Part shown: positions 1-8,048 of the stretch, piece by piece | Numbering within the stretch: position 1 is the stretch's first letter | How the letters are laid out: every line of letters starts with the position of its first letter | Assembly (NCBI GenBank): GCA_002348385.1 | Contig: DEBD01000024.1 | Location: forward strand, 1 to 25,959 | DNA length: 25,959 bases | Direction: 5' to 3' | Origin: Gammaproteobacteria bacterium UBA2965 | Lineage (GTDB): Bacteria; Pseudomonadota; Gammaproteobacteria; Pseudomonadales; Azotimanducaceae | The notes under the pieces: generated by a model | The model's database searches: none | What the model saw: only the letters and a program-made list of their open reading frames with translations | Told to the model about the DNA's origin: nothing | Translations under genes and position numbers: made by a program

Positions 1-512
1 ATTCCGATCTGGGAGAAACACGCAACAACCTGCAGCATGCAGAGAAGGACCGAGACCAGAAGGCGTTGGATCTGGACCAGGCCTATGCCGAGCTCACCCG
101 ATTGCGTGCAGATCTGACCCAGACGCACTCGGAGCTTTCCCAAGTTCGCGCGGCCGAGCGACGAGGACAGGCCGAACTCGAGCAGTCGCGCCAAGGGCTG
201 TCGCGCGCACTGCATGACGTTGGCGCACTGGAGAGCGAGCTCAGCCGGAGCGCGGCAGAGCTGGGTGCGCAACTTGCCGACGCATCCAACAACATTGCGG
301 CGCTGACCGAGACGCGCGATCAACTCCTGGCAAAAACCCAAGAGCTGCAAACCACGCTGCGTGAACGCCACGCCTACTATGCCGGTCTGATTTCCGGCGC
401 CGTCAACGACCTCTACGAGCTCAAGCGCTCACGGCTCATCAGACTGGGCAGCCGGCTCAATGCCAACGCAGGCAAGAAGATCGACACCACCATCGAGAAG
501 ATGTCCTCCTGA
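1..512 (+). CDS. C-terminal part of a coiled-coil protein (cut by window edge)
   Basis: The frame is open from the left edge (first full codon at base 3) to a TGA at 510-512, so only the C-terminal ~169 residues are visible; no start is inside the window. Most of the visible part is a heptad-rich, Glu/Arg/Leu/Ala-rich segment of over 100 residues that should form a long coiled coil. It ends in a short basic, non-coiled tail (KRSRLIRLGSRLNANAGKK). No catalytic domain is visible. Coiled-coil tails of this kind are known on O-antigen proteins such as the chain terminator WbdD and on some multidomain glycosyltransferases or methyltransferases of ABC-exported polysaccharide loci. Its position just upstream of GDP-fucose genes and near an ABC exporter fits such a role, but that is inference. 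Sure of coding, unsure of function. Confidence 0.75.
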   Translation, partial: SDLGETRNNLQHAEKDRDQKALDLDQAYAELTRLRADLTQTHSELSQVRAAERRGQAELEQSRQGLSRALHDVGALESELSRSAAELGAQLADASNNIAALTETRDQLLAKTQELQTTLRERHAYYAGLISGAVNDLYELKRSRLIRLGSRLNANAGKKIDTTIEKMSS

Positions 513-552
513 TTCCGGCTCACCTGCCCCGCTCACGAGAACCCCATCGCAT

Positions 553-579
553 TTGAGCGCTGCCGAGAGCTGATACAAT
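553..579 (+). promoter_or_regulatory. Putative sigma-70 promoter (extended -10) for gmd-fcl
   Basis: TACAAT at 574-579 is preceded by TG one base upstream (an extended -10), with TTGAGC at 553-558 as a -35-like hexamer. The spacer is 15 bases, shorter than ideal, which the extended -10 could compensate for. It lies 30 bases before the gmd start in the 97-base gap after the coiled-coil gene. Pattern-based call only. Confidence 0.4.
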
Positions 580-609
580 CCGGCCCTAATCCAGCGGGTC
601 CCCAGCAAA

Positions 610-1719
610 ATGGCAAAAGTAGCCCTCATCACGGGAATTACAGGTCAAGACGGCGCTTACCTTGCCGAGCTTCTCATCGCCAAGGGATACCTAGTGCACG
701 GCATCAAGCGGCGCTCGTCTCTGTTCAACACGGAACGAATCGACCACCTCTACCAGGATCCACACGACGACAACCGGCGGCTCGTCCTTCACCATGGCGA
801 TCTGACGGACAGCTCCAACCTGATCCGAGTGGTGCAGGAAAGCCAACCCGACGAAATCTACAATCTCGGCGCCCAAAGCCACGTCGCAGTGTCGTTTGAA
901 TCGCCCGAATACACCGCTCAGGTGGACGCGCTGGGTTCGCTGCGGCTGCTGGAAGCCATTCGTATTCTCGGCCTAGAGAAAAAAACACGCTTCTATCAGG
1001 CATCCACCTCGGAACTCTACGGCAAGGTACAGGAAGTACCGCAAACCGAGACCACCCCTTTTTACCCGCGCTCGCCTTACGCCGTTGCCAAGCTTTACGC
1101 CTACTGGATCACGGTGAACTATCGAGAAGCTTACGACCTGTACGCCTGTAACGGCATTCTGTTCAATCACGAATCCCCCATTCGCGGGGAGACCTTTGTG
1201 ACCCGCAAGATCACCCGCGGCCTGGCCCGTATTTCCCTCGGGCTGCAGGACACGTTGTACATGGGCAACCTCGATAGCCTGCGCGACTGGGGCCACGCTC
1301 GCGACTACGTGGAGATGCAATGGTTGATGCTTCAGCAGCCGCAGCCCAAGGACTACGTCATCGCAACAGGCCAACAATTCAAGGTGCGCGAGGCCATCGA
1401 GGAAAGCGCATCGGTGCTAGGAATGAAGCTGCGCTGGGAGGGATCCGGCGAAGACGAAGTGGCGATAGTCGAATCCGCCGAACCCGGAGGGCCGGCGCAG
1501 GGGCAGACCATCGTCAAGGTGGACCCAAGGTATTTTCGACCCACGGAAGTCGACACGCTACTTGGTGATCCCGCGTTGGCTCACAACGATCTTGGCTGGA
1601 AGCCAAAGACCTCGTTTCAGGAATTGATGCGGGAAATGACGCTCTCCGACCTGGAACTCGCCAAACGCGACTCGCTGGTCACCGACGCCGGCTTCAAGAC
1701 CTACAACTTCAATGAATAG
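610..1719 (+). CDS. gmd: GDP-mannose 4,6-dehydratase
   Basis: Converts GDP-D-mannose to GDP-4-keto-6-deoxy-D-mannose, the first committed step to GDP-L-fucose and related deoxysugars, in the cytoplasm with bound NADP(H). The 369-residue length is full for the family. Visible hallmarks are the N-terminal Rossmann motif GITGQDG (residues 9-15), the basic stretch KRRSS, the active-site ASTSE (131-135) and the SDR pair Tyr157/Lys161 in SPYAVAKLYAYW. The C-terminal RPTEVD and LGW motifs are also typical. The ATG at 610 gives the canonical N-terminus, though no strong ribosome binding site precedes it. It sits 11 bases before the GDP-fucose synthase gene, so the two are almost certainly cotranscribed. 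Substrate would come from manC in the same window. Confidence 0.97.
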   Translation: MAKVALITGITGQDGAYLAELLIAKGYLVHGIKRRSSLFNTERIDHLYQDPHDDNRRLVLHHGDLTDSSNLIRVVQESQPDEIYNLGAQSHVAVSFESPEYTAQVDALGSLRLLEAIRILGLEKKTRFYQASTSELYGKVQEVPQTETTPFYPRSPYAVAKLYAYWITVNYREAYDLYACNGILFNHESPIRGETFVTRKITRGLARISLGLQDTLYMGNLDSLRDWGHARDYVEMQWLMLQQPQPKDYVIATGQQFKVREAIEESASVLGMKLRWEGSGEDEVAIVESAEPGGPAQGQTIVKVDPRYFRPTEVDTLLGDPALAHNDLGWKPKTSFQELMREMTLSDLELAKRDSLVTDAGFKTYNFNE

Positions 1720-1730
1720 CGCTCCTAACC

Positions 1731-2693
1731 ATGAAGCCTAGCAACGTGCTCGTGGCCGGCGCGGCCGGGATGGTGGGATCGGCCATCTGCCGGGCGCTGG
1801 ACGCGCACGGCATGGAGTATCGGGGCGTCACCCGTCAAATTTGCGACTTCACTGCCAGAGACGAGATCGACCACCTCATGGAAACCGGCAACTTCGACGC
1901 CGTGGTGATCACCGCGGCGAAGGTAGGCGGCATCCACGCCAACGACACCTATCCCGCCGAGTTTCTATACGACAACCTGATGATCGAGGCGAACCTCATC
2001 GACGCTGCGTATCGCCACGGCATCCACCGATTGTTGTTCCTCGGCAGCTCCTGCATCTACCCCAAGCACGCCACCCAACCGATGACGGAAGACGCGCTGC
2101 TCACCGGGCTGTTAGAACCTACCAACGAGCCCTACGCCATCGCCAAGATCGCGGGGATTAAGCTGTGCGAATCCTACAATCGCCAGTACGGCACAGATTA
2201 CCGCAGCCTGATGCCTACCAACCTCTACGGCCAGGGAGACAACTTCCATTCGGAAAACGCGCACGTCATCCCCATGTTGATGGACCGCTTTCACCAAGCC
2301 AAGTTGGATGGCGCAAACGAAGTAGAAGTCTGGGGCACAGGTAACGCCAAACGCGAATTCTTACACGTTGACGATTTGGCAGAAGCGGCTTTGCACGCCC
2401 TCGCGGTCGATGAGAAAACCTACGCAAGCGCCACGGACCCACGCTGCTCGCACTTCAACGTGGGCACCGGCGTGGACGTCACGATCCGGGAGCTAGCCGA
2501 GCAGATCCGCACAGTGGTCGGGCTCGGTGCGGAGTTGGTGTTCGACACCAGCAAACCGGACGGGACACCCCGCAAACTGCTAAGCATCGACAAGATCAAA
2601 CAGCTAGGCTGGCAGCCTTCCATTTCGCTGGCCGACGGACTGGCCCAGACCTATGAGTGGTTCCTGGGCCAGGAGTCCACACTGAGGCGCTAG
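1731..2693 (+). CDS. fcl: GDP-L-fucose synthase
   Basis: A bifunctional 3,5-epimerase/4-reductase that turns GDP-4-keto-6-deoxymannose into GDP-L-fucose with NADPH. The 320 residues cover the whole family length. Seen: Rossmann glycine motif GAAGMVG (10-16), VGGIHAN (65-71), the GSSCIYP active-site segment (105-111) with the conserved Ser107 and adjacent Cys108, the SDR pair Tyr135/Lys139 in EPYAIAK, PTNLYG (162-167), His178 in the substrate pocket, and a C-terminal GTPRKLL plus LGW. It follows gmd by 11 bases, giving the complete two-step pathway. wcaG is the usual alternative gene name. The following 180 bases separate it from the sulfotransferase genes. Confidence 0.97.
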   Translation: MKPSNVLVAGAAGMVGSAICRALDAHGMEYRGVTRQICDFTARDEIDHLMETGNFDAVVITAAKVGGIHANDTYPAEFLYDNLMIEANLIDAAYRHGIHRLLFLGSSCIYPKHATQPMTEDALLTGLLEPTNEPYAIAKIAGIKLCESYNRQYGTDYRSLMPTNLYGQGDNFHSENAHVIPMLMDRFHQAKLDGANEVEVWGTGNAKREFLHVDDLAEAALHALAVDEKTYASATDPRCSHFNVGTGVDVTIRELAEQIRTVVGLGAELVFDTSKPDGTPRKLLSIDKIKQLGWQPSISLADGLAQTYEWFLGQESTLRR

Positions 2694-2809
2694 CGCCGGC
2701 AAGCACATTTCCACCCGAAAATCGGCGCTGGGGGCCGAGCCTCCGAACGGGCCGCCCACGCGGTTGGCAGGTGCCGGCGAAGAGATTTCGCCACGTTCGC
2801 GCGCACCGG

Positions 2810-2838
2810 TTGGCAAGCCACAGTCGAGCAAGTACATT
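2810..2838 (+). promoter_or_regulatory. Putative sigma-70 promoter for the sulfotransferase pair
   Basis: TTGGCA (2810-2815) and TACATT (2833-2838) are separated by 17 bases, matching consensus at five and four of six positions. The site lies in the 180-base gene-free gap after fcl, 35 bases before the ATG at 2874, which has a GAGGA ribosome binding site at 2865-2869. The rest of the gap (2694-2809) shows nothing I recognise. Confidence 0.45.
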
Positions 2839-2873
2839 GTGCAGCGGCTGCCAGGCCGGCGCCCGAGGACACT

Positions 2874-3515
2874 ATGCGCATTTCTCACCGGCACAAATTT
2901 CTTTTCCTGTCCAAACCACGCTCTGGCTCCACTTCCGTTCGCACCATGCTGGCGAAGCACTCGGACGTAATCTGCAACCACAAAGACCAACCGGAGCCCG
3001 GGTTTCACCCGCATCTGAACTGGCGCGCCACCCTGAACTTGTTCGAGTCCCAGGGCTGGGACTACTCGTCTTATTTCTCGTTCACCACCCTGAGGAATCC
3101 CTGGGAGCTCGCGGTGTCCTACTACAGCTTCTTCAAGCCAGACTTCAAGGGACGCTACAACTTCGTGCCCAACCACGACCCGGATCAGCCCATGGCGTTC
3201 AAGACCTGGTTGTTCGAGGGCAAGACCTGGGACATCGGCAACCGTGTGTGGCGCAAGGACATCGGCGCGCCGGGAATCGGGGTGTTCGCCTTCGACGAAG
3301 ACAGCTCTCAGCGTGTGGACGCAATCTATCCCATCGAACGGATGGATGAGCTGGCCAGCGCACTGTCGGAACGCATCGGCGCCAGGATCAAGTCAAAGCA
3401 CATCAATCGCAGCGACCGGGACGCCGACTATCGAAGCCACTTCGACCCGGAGTCTGTGGATCGCGTAGCGAAAGTCTTCGCCAAGGACATCGAGCTGGGG
3501 CACTACCAATTCTAG
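2874..3515 (+). CDS. Sulfotransferase-family protein
   Basis: A 213-residue protein with the two PAPS-binding signatures of the sulfotransferase fold. The 5'-phosphosulfate loop is LSKPRSGSTSVR (12-23), and the 3'-phosphate motif is TLRNPWELAVSYY (72-84), containing the Arg and Ser that bind the nucleotide. A transfer of sulfate from PAPS to a glycan hydroxyl in the cytoplasm is the likely reaction, by analogy with carbohydrate sulfotransferases; the acceptor cannot be read from the sequence. The start is supported by GAGGA four bases upstream of the ATG. It is 13 bases ahead of a second sulfotransferase-fold gene, so both probably form one transcript, downstream of the GDP-fucose genes. A sugar or lipid acceptor is inferred only from context. 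Confidence 0.85.
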   Translation: MRISHRHKFLFLSKPRSGSTSVRTMLAKHSDVICNHKDQPEPGFHPHLNWRATLNLFESQGWDYSSYFSFTTLRNPWELAVSYYSFFKPDFKGRYNFVPNHDPDQPMAFKTWLFEGKTWDIGNRVWRKDIGAPGIGVFAFDEDSSQRVDAIYPIERMDELASALSERIGARIKSKHINRSDRDADYRSHFDPESVDRVAKVFAKDIELGHYQF

Positions 3516-3528
3516 CCGCGGACACATC

Positions 3529-4779
3529 ATGGAGCTGACCCCGAACCTCACACAGGCAATCGCCGATTCAACGCAGATCCTCGTGATCGGCGATCCGGAC
3601 GATGCGCTTGGCCAGACGCTCGATGCCTCGGACGCAACCGTGGACTGGTGGACGCCCGGTCGCCGGCGCCTGACCAAGCGTAGGTTCGACATCGACCTAC
3701 CCTGGGCGTCCTCGAAGAAGCTCAATACCATGCCCGACGCCGTCGTACTGAACGGGGCGCTCGACCAGGCCGCTGATCCCCGGGCATTACTGCAATACTG
3801 CGCCAGCCTCTGCCAGGTGTTGGTGGTGCGCGCAGGTAGCCAGGAAGGTGCGCCGCCAGCACCTATGGACAGCAAGCATCCGGCGGTGCCGATCATCGGT
3901 ACCGGCGCCGACACTGGCGCCACCGGCATCGGCCCGGACTGGGTCGCCGAACAATTGCGCTTTCTCGGTTTCTCTGTGACCCGAAGCAACGGTGGCTACG
4001 GTGCCGAACTCATCGGCCGAAGAATGGACCGGGTACGCGGCAGACCCATACTGGTGCACGTGCACCTTCCCAAGAACGGCGGCACGTCACTGAAAAACCT
4101 GCTCAATCACAGTTTTGGCGACACGCACCTAGAGATGTATACGGGCGTTCCCCAGCAAACTCACAGCGAGTTGGACATGCTGGAAGCCCTGTACGATCAC
4201 CCCCACGTTAACGCCATCTCGTCGCACTCCTTCCGCAACTATCCGCGGATGATCGGGCCTCATCTGCCCCTGTACTTCTGTCTGCTTCGCGATCCGGCGA
4301 AACGCCACCTGTCGTACTTTCGCTACATGAAGAAAGACTGGAACAACCTCACCGATGCAGAGCGAGCCCAGGTCCCCGAGAATTTCATGGCCATGTCCAT
4401 CGGCGACTTTTTCACCTGGCAGCAGGAGCAGGACAGAAAGCTCGGAATCACCGCGAACCGGCAGACCAACTACTTCGCGCGCAACAACAACGCCAAGATT
4501 GCCCGCTCCATCCTTGCTCAGTTCTTCTTCGTCGGGATTACCGAGGAAATGGATCGAAGCGTTCGCCTGCTGGCTAAACGGCTGGAACCCTACGGCCTGG
4601 AGATCGACTGTAGTGCCGTGAGGCAGGACAACACGACCTCACAGAGTGACTTCGCCCTCAGCCAGGAGATGGCCGACCCTGCCGTGAAGAAATACCTGAA
4701 GAACCTCCGTGCCGATTGGGAACTCTACGACTGGGCGCTGGAGCAATTCGAAGCCCAAGCGCGCCGTTTCGGCATCTAG
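3529..4779 (+). CDS. Sulfotransferase-family protein with extra N-terminal domain
   Basis: A 416-residue protein in two parts. The C-terminal ~245 residues form a sulfotransferase-type domain: PAPS loop HVHLPKNGGTSLKN (177-190), a conserved His-rich SSHSFRNYPR stretch (231-240) and the 3'-phosphate motif CLLRDPAKRHLSYF (251-264). The pattern is closest to the heparan/chondroitin-type (Sulfotransfer_2-like) group. The first ~165 residues are not part of that fold. They contain ILVIGDPDDALG (17-28), VDWWTPGRRRL, DAVVLNGALDQ (70-80) and VLVVRAG, which looks like a Rossmann-like alternation of strands and helices, perhaps a degenerate methyltransferase-like domain. I do not recognise it. It probably shares a transcript with the gene 13 bases upstream. 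The end is convergent with the next minus-strand gene, with two bases between the stops. Confidence 0.85.
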   Translation: MELTPNLTQAIADSTQILVIGDPDDALGQTLDASDATVDWWTPGRRRLTKRRFDIDLPWASSKKLNTMPDAVVLNGALDQAADPRALLQYCASLCQVLVVRAGSQEGAPPAPMDSKHPAVPIIGTGADTGATGIGPDWVAEQLRFLGFSVTRSNGGYGAELIGRRMDRVRGRPILVHVHLPKNGGTSLKNLLNHSFGDTHLEMYTGVPQQTHSELDMLEALYDHPHVNAISSHSFRNYPRMIGPHLPLYFCLLRDPAKRHLSYFRYMKKDWNNLTDAERAQVPENFMAMSIGDFFTWQQEQDRKLGITANRQTNYFARNNNAKIARSILAQFFFVGITEEMDRSVRLLAKRLEPYGLEIDCSAVRQDNTTSQSDFALSQEMADPAVKKYLKNLRADWELYDWALEQFEAQARRFGI

Positions 4780-4781
4780 GA

Positions 4782-5612
4782 CTAGATCCCACCCTTGCGG
4801 CCTTTGGCCTCCCAACGCGAGCGGCGAATGAGTGCCGCGTGCAGCGCCGCAAAGTCATCCTTCAAGCCTGTGACGAACGCCACACCATCCTCGACCAGGG
4901 AGTAGCCGAAGAACTGGAGCAAATCCTCTTCCTCGGCCAACAGCTCAGATATGCGATCGATGGTAAATGCGTCGTTGAACAGAATGTTACGGTTGGTCAT
5001 GTCCATGATCCTACTCACCGGCGCGTTGCGCTTTCCTGCGATGGCGCTGTCGGAAACCACCGGCAAGTCCAGCGCCTCGTTGATAACCGTCGGCGTTCGG
5101 CAGAAGTCCTCGTAGGTTATCTTCGGAATGTCCGGATGGCTCACGATATTCTGCGCCATGGCTCTGGCTTTGTTCAGCCATTGCTCGGTCAAACGGCGCA
5201 GCGTGCGCGGAGCTAGAGGTGGGTCGGAGTAGTTGTAAATGCAAGATGAAATCTGCGCGTACGGATTGGCAATGGAGAACAGATAGCGTGCATCCTCCGC
5301 AAAAGCCTCTCGAATCTGCCCCACACGCATCAGGTTCGGTGGTGATGTCTCAACAAAAACCCCTTTGCCGCTCTCGGCCAGCAGCTCATCCCACACACTC
5401 TTGATGAAGGGCCAGTCCAAGCGCATCTCGGGATTCCACGGATCCGACCGCATCGATTCTTTGACCGCGGGCACCATCTGGCCTTCGTGATTACCAAAGG
5501 GCGGCAGGTAGCCATCGATCTGCGAGGCGATGTACTGGCCAATTACCGTCGTGCCGCTGTTGTTGGGAGATAGAACGAATATGTACATGGCGTTTCGGGC
5601 CATGCTAGACAT
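4782..5612 (-). CDS. Sulfotransferase-like P-loop protein
   Basis: A 276-residue protein with a clear nucleotide-binding loop at its N-terminus, LSPNNSGTTVIGQYI (14-28), as in PAPS-dependent sulfotransferases. A second motif, YLFSIANPYAQISSCIYNY (110-128), sits where the 3'-phosphate-binding motif is expected. The usual Arg of R-[DN]-P is Ala116, so PAPS binding could be altered. A middle segment ETSPPNLMR (88-96) resembles the EKTP/ESSP acceptor-side motif of the family. Met1, Met4 and Met9 are all possible starts; I give the longest. It is the last gene of the leftward glycosyltransferase-Wzm-Wzt operon, 17 bases after the Wzt stop, which suggests modification of the exported polymer. Confidence 0.75.
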   Translation of the reverse strand: MSSMARNAMYIFVLSPNNSGTTVIGQYIASQIDGYLPPFGNHEGQMVPAVKESMRSDPWNPEMRLDWPFIKSVWDELLAESGKGVFVETSPPNLMRVGQIREAFAEDARYLFSIANPYAQISSCIYNYSDPPLAPRTLRRLTEQWLNKARAMAQNIVSHPDIPKITYEDFCRTPTVINEALDLPVVSDSAIAGKRNAPVSRIMDMTNRNILFNDAFTIDRISELLAEEEDLLQFFGYSLVEDGVAFVTGLKDDFAALHAALIRRSRWEAKGRKGGI

Positions 5613-5629
5613 CTACCGCGACAACACAA

Positions 5630-6349
5630 CTACAAGCGCTCATCGTTAATCACCCTCCCGGCCTCCATCTCAACGATACGGTTACATGACGAGCGCAACA
5701 GACTCTCGTTATGGCTTGCGATCACCGCAATCCCGGATTGGGCAACGAAGGCTTTCATTCGCTCGGCGGCCAGCTCTCGAAACTCCTTATCCCCGGCACC
5801 GAGCCACTCGTCCAGCAGTAGGATGTCGCAAGGCAACGCCGTCGAGATAGCGAAAGCCAGGCGTGCGCGCATACCACGAGAATAGGTGCGCACCGGGTGA
5901 TGCACCGCGTCGCCCAAACCTGAGAATGCAGCAATCTCATCGCGGCACTGCTTGATTTCCTCCAGCGGGTAGCCCAGGGAGAGCCCCCGCAGCAGAATAT
6001 TCTCGTAGCCTGAGCCTTCCGCCAACAAGCCGGCCCCAGGTTGAAGGATCAGGCGGGTCTGGCCGGCGATCCGAACCTCTCCGGCCTGAGGCGAGTACGA
6101 GCCCGCCAGGATTTTCAACAGCGTGGTCTTGCCGGCGCCGTTAGCGCCTACCAGGCCAATGCGGTCACCTACCTGGGCCGTGAGGGAGATGTCGTCAATC
6201 ACCGTGTGCCAGTCGGTGCGCAACCCGCCTATTCGATAAATGCTCAGCAGACGCCCCAATCTCCCACCTTCGGTGCGCTGCGCAGCGCCTCCCCGGGCTC
6301 TGATCGGGAGCTGCAGCGAGACATCGCACAGGGAGATCGCAGCCATCAT
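5630..6349 (-). CDS. ABC polysaccharide exporter, ATP-binding subunit (Wzt/KpsT type)
   Basis: Energises export of a polysaccharide across the inner membrane together with the adjacent permease. In the 239 residues one sees Walker A GANGAGKT (68-75), a degenerate signature YSRGM (156-160), Walker B with the catalytic Glu ILLLDE (176-181) and the H-loop His213 in ASHN. The LDEWLGAGD continuation is characteristic of the Wzt/KpsT/TagH branch. I chose the ATG at 6349 because the permease stop is at 6352-6354, two bases upstream; ATG at 6346 is equally possible, and the longer open frame simply runs back into the permease gene. The protein stops soon after the nucleotide-binding domain, so it lacks the C-terminal glycan-recognition domain found in some O-antigen Wzt proteins. 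Confidence 0.92.
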   Translation of the reverse strand: MMAAISLCDVSLQLPIRARGGAAQRTEGGRLGRLLSIYRIGGLRTDWHTVIDDISLTAQVGDRIGLVGANGAGKTTLLKILAGSYSPQAGEVRIAGQTRLILQPGAGLLAEGSGYENILLRGLSLGYPLEEIKQCRDEIAAFSGLGDAVHHPVRTYSRGMRARLAFAISTALPCDILLLDEWLGAGDKEFRELAAERMKAFVAQSGIAVIASHNESLLRSSCNRIVEMEAGRVINDERL

Positions 6350-6351
6350 CG

Positions 6352-7158
6352 CTACAACCAGTACGCCAAGCGGGCGCGCTGAACCCGATAGAGCACCAAG
6401 GTGGCCACCAGACCTATCAGTGTAATGCTGCCGCACACCACCCACACCCGTGGCGCGGGCGCATAACCCAGCAACGGTGCCCGCAGCAGCTCGAGAAAGT
6501 AGTAGAACGGGTTGAAATCCACCAGAATGCGCCGCGGTCCGGTGACGATGCTGGGATCCCAGAACACTGGCGTAAGAAAAAACATCCCGCGCAGCAAGGG
6601 CTGAAAGAAACTCTCAAGGTCGCGGTATTTGAGCTGCAGCACACCCAGCGTCATAGCGACCCACACACCGTTGATCAGGCAGATCGCAAGCCCCGGAAAC
6701 ACCAGCAGGCTTACCAGGGTGGGGCCGCTCGCGGTGAAAAAGAAGATGCCGGGCACGATCAGCAGATGGTGACCAAAAAGGATGATCTGGTAGGCCGTGG
6801 CTTGCAGCGCGTACGCGGTGAGTGGCAACGTGCCCTCCATCAGAGTGGCGCGCGACGTGGAAAAAGCCCGGATGCCGCCCATGATCAAGCTCGACATCAG
6901 CTGCCAGAAGATCATGCCAAACGCCAGGAACGCCAAGTAGGTGTCCTCAGGCCCCAACACCCCGGTGAAGATCAATGCCTTAACCGCGATGATCATCGTC
7001 AGCCCCAACGTGATCCAGAGGGGCCCCACCATGGTCTGCCGATACTGCAGCATCACCCGATGCCAGGCCGGAATAGTCCAGTGCGCCCACATTCCCGCGG
7101 ACAGAGCAAAATCGGAGAATACGCCCCTTGGCGCCCGCGCGACGATCGTGGCTACCAC
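6352..7158 (-). CDS. ABC polysaccharide exporter, permease subunit (Wzm/KpsM type)
   Basis: A 268-residue integral membrane protein of the ABC-2 transporter family with about six hydrophobic segments. Family marks are the N-terminal amphipathic region before QYRQTMVGPLW (38-48), the cytoplasmic KYRDLESFFQPLL loop and the C-terminal NPFYYFLELLRAPLLG. It forms the channel through which a lipid-linked or nascent glycan leaves the cytoplasm, paired with the ATPase encoded two bases downstream. The start overlaps the end of the upstream glycosyltransferase gene by seven bases, which argues for translational coupling in a glycosyltransferase-Wzm-Wzt-sulfotransferase operon. Confidence 0.93.
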   Translation of the reverse strand: MVATIVARAPRGVFSDFALSAGMWAHWTIPAWHRVMLQYRQTMVGPLWITLGLTMIIAVKALIFTGVLGPEDTYLAFLAFGMIFWQLMSSLIMGGIRAFSTSRATLMEGTLPLTAYALQATAYQIILFGHHLLIVPGIFFFTASGPTLVSLLVFPGLAICLINGVWVAMTLGVLQLKYRDLESFFQPLLRGMFFLTPVFWDPSIVTGPRRILVDFNPFYYFLELLRAPLLGYAPAPRVWVVCGSITLIGLVATLVLYRVQRARLAYWL

Positions 7159-8048
7159 CCCAACCCCCGCTCTTGGCGTGACGCAAAGTTCCAGTTATAG
7201 GCGTTGACCGACTCCCGGTCGAACAGGGCGTACAGCAGCCTCAAGGTCGCATGAAACGACCAAGTGGCCAACCTACCGTGCGACACATCGGCGTCGTAGA
7301 AACCGCGCAGGTCGAACACGGAGTACAAGGCAGCGTAGATCCAAGCGATGTAGCCGCGGTACGGGCCGTATTCACGGACCACCCGATACATCTCCCGAGC
7401 GATCTTGCGGCCGCCTGTGGAGGTGAGGTTGGTGTCCGAAAAGTAGTACACCGACATCACATCCGGAATCGACGCGAACTTCGCGCCCGAGCGCCGCAGC
7501 CGACACCAGTACTCCCAGTCAAAGGCGTACTTAAGCTTGAGCGTTAACTCCCCGGCTCTGCGATGTGCGCCTGCTCGCCAGAACGTAGACGGTTGCTCGA
7601 TGGTGTTCTTCAGCACCAGCTGTTCGAAGAAGTCCGCTTCCGGCTCGGTCTGTACGGAGCCGTCCCGGTCGAAGACTCGCAGGCACCCGCCAGTGACGAC
7701 ATCCACGTCAGGATGCGCCTCGAGAAACGCAGCCGCCCGCTGCAGCGCCCCTTCAGCCAGCTCGTCGTCCGCACACAGCCAACAAAAGATGTCGCCCGTG
7801 GCCTTGGAGAACCCTCGGTTGAGGGCGTCGGCCTGCCCAGCGTCGGGCTCGCTAACAAGCTCAGAAACGAGATCACCATGGCGGGCAATAGCCTCCACCG
7901 TGCCGTCAGTGCTGGCCCCGTCCATGCAGATGAGTTCCAGATTGGCGTAGTGCTGGGTGGCAATGGACGTCAGCGCGCGGTCGATGGTCGCCTCGGCGTT
8001 GAAGCTCGGCACGACCAGCGAGATTCTGGGCCCAGCGTCAGCCACCAC
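7152..8048 (-). CDS. Family 2 glycosyltransferase
   Basis: A GT-A fold, inverting-type transferase of 298 residues. The nucleotide-sugar site is visible as SLVVPSFNAEATI (10-22), CMDGASTDGT (41-50), EPDAGQADALNRGF (67-80) and the acidic metal-binding ADDE (93-96). The EPD-GQ-x-A-x-N-x-GF pattern is shared by WcaA-like enzymes of exopolysaccharide loci. The start is GTG at 8048 or the next GTG at 8045; neither has a strong ribosome binding site. It heads the leftward exporter operon, overlapping the permease gene by seven bases. The donor and acceptor sugars cannot be deduced. No hydrophobic segment suggests membrane insertion, so it likely acts on the cytoplasmic face. Confidence 0.9.
   Translation of the reverse strand: MVADAGPRISLVVPSFNAEATIDRALTSIATQHYANLELICMDGASTDGTVEAIARHGDLVSELVSEPDAGQADALNRGFSKATGDIFCWLCADDELAEGALQRAAAFLEAHPDVDVVTGGCLRVFDRDGSVQTEPEADFFEQLVLKNTIEQPSTFWRAGAHRRAGELTLKLKYAFDWEYWCRLRRSGAKFASIPDVMSVYYFSDTNLTSTGGRKIAREMYRVVREYGPYRGYIAWIYAALYSVFDLRGFYDADVSHGRLATWSFHATLRLLYALFDRESVNAYNWNFASRQERGLGW

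Noticed and set aside
4774..4787. Inverted repeat ATCTAG-GA-CTAGAT at the convergent stops
   Set aside because: Two-base loop, weak stem and no T tract; arises from two opposing TAG stops rather than from a terminator.
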